DNA from: Dryocosmus kuriphilus | Lineage: Eukaryota; Arthropoda; Insecta; Hymenoptera; Cynipidae | DNA length: 64,000 bases | Assembly (NCBI GenBank): GCA_038277395.1 | Contig: CM076194.1 | Span: 110,995,765 to 111,059,764, forward strand | Direction: 5' to 3' | Part shown: positions 51,716-62,339 of the stretch, piece after piece | How positions within the stretch are numbered: position 1 is the stretch's first letter | How the letters are laid out: every line of letters starts with the position of its first letter | The notes under the pieces: model-generated | Databases searched by the model: none | Told to the model about the DNA's origin: nothing | Seen by the model: only the letters and a program-made list of their open reading frames with translations | Position numbers and translations under genes: made by a program

Positions 51716-51930
51716 ATGGACGTGCGAGGCTTCAAGAAGCCCATTAACCAGTTCTTCTTCAAGGAGTTGGCTGTAGTTTCTCTCCAGGAAGACTCTCAAC
51801 CTGTGGTTTACCTCTTTGAACCTCCTTGTTACTGGCATATGTTGCCAGTCCGATACAAGAGTGAAAATTTATGGCTGACGTGCAATTATCATGGTCTCGA
51901 ATGGACTGCTGGTGACATAAGCTTCGAGAA
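51716..51930 (+). pseudogene. Homologue of gene 45476, truncated (copy D)
   Basis: ATG 51716 gives MDVRGFKKPINQFFFKELAV without the frameshift seen in copy C, then EDSQPVVYLFEPPCYWHMLP and LWLTCNYHGLEWTAGDISF. Similarity to copy C stops at about 51930; the frame runs on to 52045 over unrelated, HSE-rich sequence. A TATAAAAGAG box lies at 51659, but the initiator is degraded. The conserved Cys/His C-terminal half is lost. Confidence 0.75.
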
Positions 51931-52144
51931 CTCGAGGAATCCCCGACACAACCTACCTGGAAGCTTTAAAAAGATCTTCTACCGGAACTTCCAGCAGCGA
52001 CGCTTCGAGAAGTTTCGAGACTGGGGGAAATACTGCATGCTTTAAACCTTCTAGAAACTTCGATATGACCACGTACTGTTTCTAAAGATTCTTCTCGTAG
52101 GAATCTCTCCTAGGTCACATGCATGTGTCTAGAAGCTTCGAGAA
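51931..52144 (+). promoter_or_regulatory. Heat-shock element cluster beside Polinton D
   Basis: Three perfect three-unit HSEs: TTCGAGAAGTTTC (52004-52016), TTCTAGAAACTTC (52049-52061) and GAAGCTTCGAGAA (52132-52144), with a two-unit TTCGAGAA at about 51931. An AATAAAAG stretch follows the last. No downstream gene is recognised within 400 bp. Confidence 0.6.
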
Positions 52145-52189
52145 TAAAAGTATCGACTGACTGGTTACTGCAGGGACCATCTTTGCCAC

Positions 52190-52560
52190 CATCTTGGTAA
52201 CAGCTTATCGACAGATGTAGTTTTAGCACGGACACGAACCACCGCCGCCTGTCGATTACTGACTAATTTTACAAACATTTATCCTGGAACAGAACCCTAC
52301 CCCGAACTCTTATAGACATACTACTCTGAAATCTGCATTTAGGCAACCCGCCGTACTTGTTTATTGAACGAATGGAATTTTAGTACGGACACGAACTATC
52401 ATCGCCTATCGGTTACTGACTGATTTTACAAACATTTAGCCTGGAACAGAACCCTACAATCGAACTGCGGTTTTCCAGTCATTTAACCTGGAACAGAACC
52501 CTGCCCCTGAAGCCTGTAGCTCGGCAATCCGCAGTACTGGGCCCCTATTTTACCGACTGA
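52190..52560. repeat. Polinton-flank repeats, second set
   Basis: CCTGGAACAGAACCCT occurs at about 52287, 52440 and 52484; TAGCACGGACACGAACC and a diverged copy lie at 52223 and 52382; ACTGACT-GATTTTACAAACATT occurs twice. The words are shared with 47460-47720. Non-coding. Confidence 0.65.
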
Positions 52561-52561
52561 G

Positions 52562-52888
52562 GTGCCGCAGAACTGGCATAGCTATACTACGTGGGCTGAA
52601 TTTCTGAAGCAGCTTAATATCATCGACAAATATTTCGAAAAGGATAAACGACCTTCATCAAAATACACTCAGCCCCTCAAGGTAAATGACTACAAAGTGA
52701 TATTTACTACATTTTTTGGAGAGAAGACTATTCTTTTTGACCGTATACCTGAACCCCTTGCAGAATGCGAAAATGGTGAAAATACCTGTGAAACAGAGAC
52801 AAAAAATGTATGTGCCTGCAGTTGCGATAAAGAAAACCACTTTTATTGGTTTGAAAAATGTCATTTTGTGTGTGGCCGAGTAAGTTAG
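52562..52888 (+). CDS. Unrecognised Cys-rich ORF fragment
   Basis: An open frame of 108 codons without any in-frame ATG (it opens with GTG). The first half is unremarkable (WHSYTTWAEFLKQLNIIDKY, FEKDKRPSSKYTQPLKVNDY). The second half is acidic and cysteine-rich: ECENGENTCETETKNVCACS, then CDKENHFYWFEKCHFVC. I recognise no family. It follows Polinton D and its repeats, so it may be an internal piece of a further Polinton gene or an exon. The Cys spacing could bind metal. It may also be chance. Confidence 0.3.
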   Translation: MPQNWHSYTTWAEFLKQLNIIDKYFEKDKRPSSKYTQPLKVNDYKVIFTTFFGEKTILFDRIPEPLAECENGENTCETETKNVCACSCDKENHFYWFEKCHFVCGRVS

Positions 52889-55800
52889 TATGCTGAAAGC
52901 CGTATGTGTGGCTTAGTCGGAAGCTGTGTGTCTGAAATTGTAACATTACTAACTGATCATTGCATTTCTGAAAAGTTACCCGAACTATCCGAACAATTTA
53001 TTTTCAACTTACATTAGTTAACAAAGAGCAGACTAATTATTTCCAAGATGTTCTTCAATCGCATGTATCCTCAAAATGTAATGATTATTGTCTCGATATT
53101 GTATATTTTGAGATTTGTGGCGTTCTATTGACATATTTGACTTCTTGTGTACGCACGAATATCCTACAAAGAATTATTTTCACCTAGTAAGTTAAAATAA
53201 GTGTAAAAATGTAATAAAAACATTTTCATTTAAAATTCTCATCACATAATAAATATATTTTTTAATCGTATGCCAGCATGTTTCTATTTATTATCCGCTA
53301 CTTAAGTACTAGATAAAGTTTCATTTTTTCGAAAACAAAGAAAAAGTATGTAGACATGTTGAGACACCTTTTTAGGTAAAAAAAGCATCTACTATATCCT
53401 TTCAGCTTCAAGAAGAAATCAATCAATCTACATTTCCTCTCAAGAAAATTTACTTCTGTAAGAGCACTATAAGTAACTTTAGCGAAAAACGACCTTATCG
53501 AGTCTTAAAATAGATACAAACTAAGAGGGTTCATCAACATCGTTAAAAAACGCATTGTACATTTCAGCCATGTCATCCCGGAAAATAACACCTATGCAGG
53601 GGGCGTATCAGGTCTCAGTTTCATTTCACTAATCACGCGCCCACACAAATGGTCCACAGAGCGGAGAGGGTGTACGGGATGCGGGTGATGGCGCTAAAGT
53701 GCTGTGCGGGAGATATAAGAAGTAGAGGAGATAGCCTGTCTATAGTGGTATCCTACTACTAACGTACCTGACGGGCCGCTTTGGGCTTTTGGCCTAACAA
53801 AAAATGACAACAACAAAAATTAAAAATTGTAATTTTTTATATGTGAACACATTATTTAATTATCAGTTATAAATATAAAGTATTCAAAAAGTGAAACATA
53901 TTTAAATTAAAATTTTAAAAATGTTAAGTACATATTTAAAATATTTCACGCGAGTAAACACTTTTAGATATTAAATAATAAATTTAAGTGAATAAAATTA
54001 ATTATAAGATGAGTAATATTATATAATTAAGAATATGAATAATAATAATTATTATTAAAGGTTCAGAATCGAAGTCGACTAAAATGTTAAAAATAATAAA
54101 TTATTTTATTGAAAATTTAAACAATTTCCCTATTTATTTAAATTGAAACAATATTTAGATGAGAATAAACATTTTCAAGAATCAAGAATTCACAAGTTTG
54201 AAATGTATTAAAATCTATATATACTACATGTTTCATATAAAATCCAAATTAATAATAAAATTTATATAAAACATTTAAAATTGTTTTTCGTTCGAAATTT
54301 AATTGTTTGCAATAAATTTGAAAGGTGTATAAGAGATAATTAGACAAAGCACTAATGATTTTTTAACAATATTTATTATATGTCAATCGATTTATCTCGA
54401 ATCAAGGAATCTTTTCTATTCTTGCATCAGCTTTGAATTTTGTTTTTGAAAATATGTTTAACAATAAAAAACCGATTTTTCAAATATTATAAATAACTAT
54501 AACTTCGTTACTATTTAATAACGTATTATTATATTATATGTCAATCGATTCGTCTCAAATCAAGGCATCTTTTCTATTCTTTCGCCAACTTTGAATTATG
54601 TCGATAAAAAAAATTTTATTATTAAACCGATCATTGAAATAATATAAATGACCATAATTTTCGTACTCTTAAAAAAAAACTTTCAAATCGGCCGAAAAAT
54701 GCGTTCTCGGGAACTTTTGGAACCAAAAATTACACTATCCGCTCACTGTGTTAATCGGGCGCCCGAACGTAAATATTCAAACCTCGATGTTTTGAAAACT
54801 AAGGTCCATTGGATGGAAAGAAAAATACGTGTGATATATTTTCACTATGTGAAGTCCCAGCCAAATCGGTGTGACCAGTTGGGATCCTCCCCTTGTTAGT
54901 GACTAATGAATTCCCTAACCTACGTAATCTCGATCTCCAACAGCATGTATACTATTTTCAGTAAAATTTTCGAATTCGAGATCAGCAGCTAATTCTTTTC
55001 TATCAATTTCAAGTGGGTTTCCTGCCAGGGCTCCACTTCCCAACGGGTACACGTTTACATTTTTTCTAAGCTACAAAAGTTTATCTGCGTCGTTTTTCAA
55101 ACTCCAAATGTATGATTAAAATTTATTTTAGAATATTTTCAGGGGTGTTTATTATTTTAATATTTATTTGTTTACTTTAACAAGCAGAGACACCAACGAA
55201 CTCGTTGTGCTCTTTCTCTATTTCTTGATCTGCTTTTTTTGTTTATAAAGTAAAAAATAAACTGGTACTTTAGTTGGTACAAGTTTTAAGAGTAGAAATA
55301 TTTATCTCTTTACTTGAACCATCTCAAATTGATTTTCAAATTGACTGTGTTGTCCCACTCTTTTTGAATTTGAATGTTTCCCAAACATTTGCAATTTAAT
55401 ATAGAATTTCTAGGGTACCAAAAATACAAGAAAGGACCCCGCTCAAAATGTATGCATTTTTGGTTCCCGGTGGATTTGGCTAAATTTCTTATATGTTTTA
55501 GTTCAGATCGTTTCGATAAAAAAACTCAATAGCCAAAAAGCCCGGCAATGAATAGTTTTTGAGACATCGAAGGCGGAAAGTTTCCCAAAGAGGCATTTTT
55601 TGCGAATACTGTACAGTAATTAAACACGCATTTTGGCGCGCTTACGTGTGCGTATCCTGGTGTTTTTCTAGGGTAAAATGACTTGAATTGAACTCTTAAC
55701 TCAAGTCAACCTAAGCCACTTAACCTAACCAATAAATAACCTAACCTATCCTATATATAATTATATATATCTTTATTTATATTATAAAAAGATCTCGCCG

Positions 55801-55910
55801 CAGCCGCTGTGTCAATAACCTAAGATTACGTTATATTAGGTTAAGTAAGATTAGGTATGGTATCGTTAGGTTAGTTTAGGTAAGGTTAGGTTCGGTTAGT
55901 TTAGGTAAGG
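52889..55910. other. No gene; AT-rich with a 165-bp tandem duplication and TTAGG-like repeats
   Basis: No supported gene. 54373-54537 and 54538-54700 are two diverged copies of one unit (TATATGTCAATCGATT...CAAGG-ATCTTTTCTATTCTT). 55690-55910 is made of CCTAACCTAACC-type and GGTTAGGTTCGGTTAG-type words, common in insect genomes. Confidence 0.6.
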
Positions 55911-56073
55911 TTTTTTTTTTTTTTTTTTTTTTGCAAGAGGAGGTGAAAATCCTTTTTACGGACTGAGTGTGGGACTCGGTCTAAAAAACGGCCCCTATTC
56001 ACTAAAACCACCTCTTCTTTCCTGCCAACCCAATAATCCGGAACCGCTTATCGCATTACTTCAGATTATTGGG

Positions 56074-57463
56074 TTAACGGCCACTAAGCCGTGCCTCGGC
56101 TTCCTTCAGTAGAGCTTCTTGTACTTTTGTTCCGTGCAGCTTATCGAGGCCTCCTTCTCGGGTCCGCCTCTCTGAAAACTGCACATCTCGTGCTCCCCGG
56201 AAGATGGTCAGTCCGGGTTTCGTCACCTTTCTCCGCACACAGGTAGCACCGTGGAGTGCTAGTGCATTCCGATGCCCTGTGTCCTTCTTTTCCGCACCTC
56301 CAGCAGCACTTCGTTCGGTCTTGTCCTCCACAGTCTCTCGCCACATGGCCGTAGCCGTGGCACTTGTAACACCTTTGTGTCTCGTGCTTTTTGCGGACTC
56401 CGCAAGAAATCCATCCAATCTTCACATGGCCTGCCTGGATCAGCCGGGCAGCCATGTCTTCCCTCATCCTGGCATATGCCTTTAATCGGCCTCTATAGGG
56501 CTTCTTCGTCATGTTGACCCTGATGTCCTGGGTCAACCTCTCGCCAAAGAACTTCTTAAGGGCCACATTGACCTCCTCTGCGCTCGTCGTGGAGTCGACA
56601 TCTGCGATCTCGACTTCCGTCATTGGGGTAAGCTCACGGACCTCACCCCGATCGCCAACGACCTCCATAATGGCGGAGGAGAGATTGTTCCTCTCCTCCG
56701 TCGTTGCTCCAATTTCTATGAGCACCTCTCCATTTTTCGTCTCCCTGACTCCCTTGATTTTAACACCAAGTTCGTCAGGGGACACCTTTTCCTTGAGGTT
56801 CCTCAGAACCTCAGCGTAGGAACCGCCCTTCGTTGGTTTGATCAGGACTGCATCTGGACGGATGCGTCTCGATCTTGTCCCTTTACCTTCTTTTGCTGTG
56901 ATTTCCTCCTTCTGCTTTGTCATCGTTGGTGCGTCAGATTTTGTTGCTATATACTGCGACTTCAACTTCTTCGCTGGTGGTCGGGTGGCAACAGCTGACT
57001 CCGGGCTGACGGTAGGTGCCCTAGGTCTTTTTCCTTGGGAAGTTCCAGGAGCACCCTCAACTTCTGCGTCCGTCTGGACACTTTTGGTGGACACCTTCTT
57101 ATTTCCCTTCTTGAACTTTTCCACCAGTACTTCCCGAAGGTCCGGTTCGAGATAAGACCCGGATGTATGGACGTCTCTCGCATTAAAAGTCGCGCAGTTG
57201 ATTTCTTCCCGCAAAGCCTCTAGGCCGTCCCTAATTGGGAGAAACATGTTTTTTTTTGTGCGGCAGAACGCCTCCATCTTATCCACAATCTTTTGCATTA
57301 CGTTTAGCCTTTGCTCCAGCTCTCTGTAATGTTTCTCCAACATAGCTTTGCCCTTTTTAACAAATGAATCTCCGCTCGTATTCATATCCTCAATCACATC
57401 CAAATCTCCTCCCAACTCCTCACAAATGCTTTTATTCAAAATGTTCTCCATAATCAATCCCAC
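56074..57463 (-). CDS. Gag-like ORF1 protein with CCHC knuckles
   Basis: The 440-codon frame 57463-56141 starts at an ATG just after the 5' UTR (MGLIMENILNKS). A helical N-terminal region (LEKHYRELEQRLNVMQKIVD) is followed by a basic Pro/Thr/Lys linker, an RRM/esterase-like mid region (AEEVNVALKKFFGERLTQDI), and a series of knuckles: CYKCHGYGHVARDC, CWRCGKEGHRASEC and CYLCAEKG. ORF1 proteins of R1/Jockey-group LINEs have this layout and coat the RNA. A frame change near 56141 leads to the last residues (VQEALLKEAEARLSGR) in 56418-56074. The protein is nearly intact although no RT gene follows. Confidence 0.75.
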
Positions 57464-57791
57464 GAGTAGCTAGGGAAGTAAAGGTCCACCCTCGCAGAGC
57501 CCCGCATGCGAGGATAAGGTCTAAATACTCTAGGAGGCGACCTGGTATCCAAGAGACACCGCTTGCGACACCACACCCCTGGTGCCACGCAGCCTTAGGC
57601 GCGGTTGTTCACGCCATGGCTTGGGGGTTATTCCTTCAGGACCATCCCTGGACCATTGTCCGCGACTGCTTATTGAACTTTGTAGCCGTATTCAGCAGAA
57701 ACCCTCGGTACAGGGCCCCTCTATCCGCAACCTGAGGACGCGCCCGGTGGCCTGGTCAAGGGCCCCATCCGAATAAATCCGGATGGCCAGG
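57464..57791 (-). promoter_or_regulatory. 5' UTR module shared with the R4-like element
   Basis: Matches 36833-37167 over about 320 bp. It probably carries the internal promoter and a structured 5' RNA tip (CATCCGG...CGGATG hairpin followed by GC-rich helices). Confidence 0.7.
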
Positions 57792-57887
57792 AGTTTAGGT
57801 AAGGTTGGGTTGGGTAAGATTTGTTTAGGTAAGATTAGGACTTCCGTGAAGTTAGCACAGCAACTATGAAAAAACTAGTTTTATCAT

Positions 57888-58240
57888 ATGGAATCGTTTG
57901 GAGGTCGTTTGGAGGTGTTTGGTAGTCCACTTTGGATGTTTGGAGGTCAAAACTCAAAAAGTTATGGCCTTTTCAAATTTGTGGTGCTAACTTCACGTAG
58001 CACCCCACTTTTTAATATTTCTCAAAAATTCCTTTTGGCATCGTTTGGAAGTCGTTTGGTGGTGTTTGGTAGTCATCTCTGGACGTTTGGAGGTGAAAAT
58101 TGAAAAAGATATGGGACTTTCAAAAAAAATTACAGCACCCCAACATTTCGCTTTTTAGAACTTCGTTCGCACCAATCGATTCAAAATCGTTTGGAGGTGT
58201 TTGGTAGTCCAATTTTATTGTTAAACAATGAAAAACAACG
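57888..58240. repeat. Tandem repeat, period about 149 bp
   Basis: ATCGTTTGGAGGTCGTTTGG and GTGTTTGGTAGTC are repeated at about 57891, 58040 and, partially, 58188. Each unit is itself built of GTTTGGAGG words. No coding sequence. Confidence 0.75.
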
Positions 58241-59159
58241 AAGTTATCGTAATTTTAAAATTTCTCTAAAACATGACAATTGTCAGTGCGCATATGTTTC
58301 GCGCATATGGCCAGCAACTGCCGGCAACCCGGTAAAATGGCGGCGATAACACGGAAAAAGTGTTGACAAGTGGAGAGTTAGGCCTACTGGTCGTTTTTGT
58401 TTGAGATTCACAGGAGCTGCAATTGACATTATACTTCAAGGGTTCACGATTTCTAGTTTTCAAGTGGATACATTTGTATCCGAACATGGGCTGAACTTCA
58501 CACTCTCTGAGTCACTCCCTTCCGAACAGGGAAAGAGTATACTTCGAAAAAGTGCCGTAAATGGAAATAATATTGGAGAAATTACAGTTCACAAGGATGT
58601 GGAACTCGGTATCGATGCAGGAACATTGTTAGCTTCAGATTTCAACACAATTGACAACAAAAGCTTTAGGTAACTAAATCAGGTGAATATACGTAGTCAA
58701 GTTTCAACGAATTTTTACATAAATCTAATACCTTCTCTGATGAGAATGTAAAAATCTGTATTTATTATTTTTTAAATTAAAGCCCCGTCCTAAAGTAACA
58801 CAATGCATATACGTTTTTAAAATTTACTTGCTTTTCAATAAAGCGTTATTCACAAAAGATTTTTTAAGAGAAATATTCTTTTGTTCACATTTTTTAAAGT
58901 GAAAAATTAAACAATTTCGATGTTTGAAGAAGTAAAAGTTTAGCTTACTTGTTAAGTGTTTCATTTTTCAAATTTAATAACCTTAAAACATTTTCCATCT
59001 CTGGAATTTCAAACTTTTTAAATTTTCCTATAATGTGTGCTACGTCGTAACAATTTTCCTGAATAATTGTAAAAGGATATGATTTCTAATATTTGTCACG
59101 TAAACCTTTATACTTTAGTTCCAACGAAAGCATCTGCTGACCACTTGAAATCAATTAGG
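58241..59159. other. No gene seen
   Basis: AT-rich. A 90-codon open frame at 58401-58673 resembles nothing I know and is probably chance. Confidence 0.4.
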
Positions 59160-59723
59160 GAGTTGTACCCTCCCAGCAGCTTTCATATTTTGAAATGTTT
59201 ATTATAGGTCACAGTAATCCTAATACTTCTTAAACTTATTGCGATACCACTCTAGGATAGACACCCTCAGCTAAATCGGCGCATTTAGTGTCATCCTAAG
59301 CCAGCTTGACCCTGACCATTCCAGCATTCTTACTCATCTTGAGAATTACTATCGGCAATAAACCCTTCTGGAAACTCAAAAATCTGACGTCGAGCGTAGG
59401 AGTGTCCAACTACCTCCACTGCTACCATTGTCAACCAATCGATTGCCGTTTTTACCTCCCCTTCCACCTTTCGAACTTGTAAACTCGTAGACTCCGCTGG
59501 CTTGTACTTCAAAACTAGAACTCAACGGGCCAGATTCTCTTTGTACCTCAAAAAGAAAAGACCTGGCCGTGCGATATCAGGCAAATGTGTTCTAAAAGCT
59601 CTTTCTCCCCGTTTCTCTTTTAACATATGTAATACCTAGTGTAGTTTAGTAATAAAGCAAAATTACAAAAAGACTTCCTTGATTATTACATGCACATAAA
59701 CATTTTTGGTCCTTCGAGCTCGG
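59160..59723 (+). repeat. 5' LTR end and primer-binding site of BEL-2
   Basis: AATAAAG (about 59651) looks like the LTR polyadenylation signal, and ACATAAACA ends the LTR at 59702. TGGTCCTTCGAGCTCGG at 59707-59723 is the primer-binding site form (TGGTCCTTCGAGCCGG) familiar from BEL/Pao elements. The left border is uncertain. Confidence 0.55.
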
Positions 59724-60299
59724 ATACTTACCCGTGCAAAATTGTGTTTTACGTGTGTGAAACACTGCTTCCGTCAAGCAGCTGTTATATCAGTGCAAGT
59801 GTTCCTGCAGACAACAGTCTAGTAAAAGAATTGTTTACAAGTGTCCACGAAAATACAGCCGTATGATAGACTACGGAAGCCAAACTAGTATCAGGAGAAC
59901 GAAGTGAGAAAGAGTGACACATTTATCGCAACATCCACTCAAAGAGCAAGGGTTGCTCAAACATTCAATCCAGTATCCAGAAGATTCACCGCAGCATTTG
60001 GGCCAGTGACAGATTCAGCCCCGAGAATCATCGCAGCATTATCAGCCAGTAATCCAATCATTTAAAATTCACTGCAGCATTTGAGCCAGTGACAGATTCA
60101 ATCTAGAGGAGTCATCGCAGCAGCTCAACCAGCAGTCCAGAGTTCCACTTCAATTATCAGGAATAATCCACACTTCTTGTACGAGTGAGTAGTCTATAAG
60201 CACCGAAAAAATTATCCCGTGCATACCTTGATTTATCCATTCGGTCCAAAAATCGTCTCAAGCTCGTAGCATTGTTTTTTATACGCGAGCAAAAACGAC
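59724..60299 (+). other. BEL-2 untranslated leader with internal repeats
   Basis: GCAGCATTTG-GCCAGTGACAGATTCA occurs at about 59992 and 60074, with related GCAGCA/CAGCCAGTAATCC words between. No ATG frame of note. Confidence 0.5.
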
Positions 60300-61720
60300 T
60301 GATAATGTTAATGATCAAATCGCGGCGTTAATAAAAGAAAGAGGCAATATTAAAAGAAGATTTACTTCATTAGAAAAGATTTTGAATGATTGTGAATTAG
60401 ATCCAAATACGGATTTTGAACTTATTAATTTAGAAGTTCGATTAGCAAAGCACCAACCACTGTTAGAGGAGAACGAAAAAATACATAAAGAACTTGAATC
60501 ACTAACTGATAATGAAACGCTTTTGAACAAATATGAAGATGAAAACGCATCTATTGAAAATCGGTACTACGCTATCAACGGGCGGATAAGAAGGCTCATC
60601 AAGCAAAATTTAGCTCCGCAAGTTAATATACGTGTTAATCAAACGAATGCGGAAGATTTGATGGACAATTCTAAGTCACGCGAACAGGCAACAAATGCAG
60701 AACAAAATACATCTACCGCAAATCCCGTGATCATGACAGCCAACCTGAGCAGCTCAAATAATGCCAAAAATTTGCAAAATGCGAGTCACGTTATTCTAGA
60801 CCGGAACCTTCCTAAACTGTCGTTACCAATCTTCTCTGGCAGCTTTGACACATGACACGGATTCAAAGACACATTTCACTCAATGGTACACGAAAATATG
60901 CAAGTACCAAACATTTTTAAGTTTCGCTATTTAAAGTCATGTGTCAGGGGTGAAGCAGCAGAAGTGATCGCTTCAATCGTAGTCTCTAGTGACAATTATG
61001 AGTTAGCTTGGAAATTTTTAACTGATAGGTACGAAAATAAAAAATTTATCGTGGAAAGTCATACGAAAGCTCTTTTTAATTTGCCAACAGTCTCCAAAGA
61101 CTTCTCGATTCGCGCTCTTTTAGATGGCGTTCAAAAAGATGTTAGAGCTCTACGTGCGCTAGAGCAAGAGGTCGATCATTGCGGTGTGATAATAATTCAC
61201 TTAATCAAGGAAAATTAAATAATAATTATAATCGGGAACGGTGGGAGGAATGCGCCGGAAACACGGAAGTTCCGAAATTTGAAAACATGATTTCGGTTTT
61301 AGAGCGGCGCGCTCAAATTGAAAGCACGCGACCATCCCTTTCAAATTCAACCACATCGAATGTTAATAGAAACACACACCAAAAACACTCAAACCCATCA
61401 CGCACTTTCGTCGCTCCACTTTCCAGCTCCCAATCAGAAGAATCTCAAGATTACACCAATCATTCGAGGCTTGTGCGAACTTGTCCACTGTGCAAGGCAG
61501 AACACGCAATTTATTCATGTAATCAATTCAGACGACTCGCTCCTCATGATCGCCTAATTGAAGCGCGAAATGCATCTCTATGCACAAATTGTCTTCGGGC
61601 AGGTCACAGGTCGAGCGAGTGTCGTCTAGGTCCATGTAGAAAATGCAAGGGGAAACACAATACACTCCTTCATTTCGAACAAAAAAAGGAAGAGTCTAAA
61701 CAATCCATTTCGAGCGAAAA
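60300..61720 (+). pseudogene. BEL-2 gag
   Basis: BEL/Pao gag builds the particle. N-terminal coiled-coil region (DQIAALIKERGNIKRRFTSL, HQPLLEENEKIHKELESLTD). Then LPKLSLPIFSGSFDT, after which a TGA at 60853-60855 sits where the family has Trp (F-x-G-x-x-x-x-W). The same frame continues GFKDTFHSMVHENMQVPNIF, FRYLKSCVRGEAAEVIASIV and NYELAWKFLTDRYENKKFIV. A frame change at about 61180-61210 leads to the knuckle region CPLCKAEHAIYSCNQFRRLA, CTNCLRAGHRSSEC and CRKCKGKHNTLLH. The true start codon is unclear; the frame is open from about 60300 without a good ATG. Confidence 0.8.
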
Positions 61721-61739
61721 TCAAACGTCGACTTCTAGT

Positions 61740-62250
61740 ACCATGAATTTTTACATTCAAGTACCTTCTCAAGTTTATCTCGCAACCGCTATCGTTGACG
61801 TCATCGATAGCCAGGGTAATTATCAACCCTGCCGTGTCATGATAGACGGGGGGGGGGGGGGCACAATCATGCACCATTCCAGAGGAGTGCGCTTCTCGAT
61901 TAGGTTTGCAGAAAAAACGGTTTGAAATTCCCATGCTATCCATTGATGATATGGAAACTAACATTAAATTCAGAACCTTTGCCACTATAAAATCGAGATT
62001 TAACAATCAACAGTATGATTTAGAATTTTTAATTGTGAGAAAAATTTCAAATTCAATGCCCGCTTTTCCTTTCGACAGAGATGTTTTTGAAATACCTAAA
62101 AACATCTTCTTAGCCGATCCAAAATTCAATGAACCTGCTTCCGTCGACGTAATCATCGGCGCGGAATTCGCATACAGGTTAACAGGCAAGTTAAGCATTC
62201 CCAACCACGAAGCAGTATTAAAAAAAAGACTATTCTCGGATGGATAGTCG
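61740..62250 (+). pseudogene. BEL-2 protease
   Basis: The region after gag reads VYLATAIVDVIDSQGNYQPC and RVMIDGG, the aspartic protease active site (family LxDxGSQ). A run of 14 G at 61848-61861 interrupts it, and a frame change follows. The second frame (61906-62247) reads FLIVRKISNSMPAFPFDRDV and VDVIIGAEFAYRLTGKLSIP, the BEL C-terminal 'iGaD' element with Asp to Glu (IIGAE). The enzyme would process Gag-Pol. A further frame change near 62230 precedes RT. Confidence 0.75.
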
Positions 62251-62339
62251 CTGGTAGAGTTTATGACTCATACAAAAAGGGTCAAAAAGATGAAACTTCT
62301 TCAATTTGTAATTTCCTTCGGCATACAGACTTTCCTCTT

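Larger units (their letters stand above)
49425..52050 (+). mobile_element. Polinton/Maverick segment D
   Basis: Collinear with 43222-45700 of segment C (penton, major capsid, gene 45476), about 80-85% identical by eye and more damaged. It starts at the penton promoter and ends inside the homologue of gene 45476. It lacks protease, PLA2/pX, ATPase and integrase. Confidence 0.85.
55911..57791 (-). mobile_element. Gag-only non-LTR retrotransposon (no reverse transcriptase)
   Basis: A complete insertion: 13-bp duplication AGTTTAGGTAAGG at 55898-55910 and 57792-57804, a poly-A tail (T-run 55911-55931 on plus), a short 3' region (55932-56073), ORF1 (57463-56074) and a 5' UTR (57791-57464). ORF2 is entirely absent, so it must be moved in trans. 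Its 5' UTR matches that of the R4-like element. Confidence 0.85.

Noticed and set aside
57888..58240. CRISPR-like spaced repeats
   Set aside because: Repeats are long, degenerate and tandem, in an animal genome, without unique spacers.
58401..58673. 90-residue plus-strand ORF
   Set aside because: No recognisable family, no neighbour or splice context; likely chance.
59330..59512. 60-residue minus-strand ORF
   Set aside because: Lies in the probable BEL-2 LTR; shadow frame.
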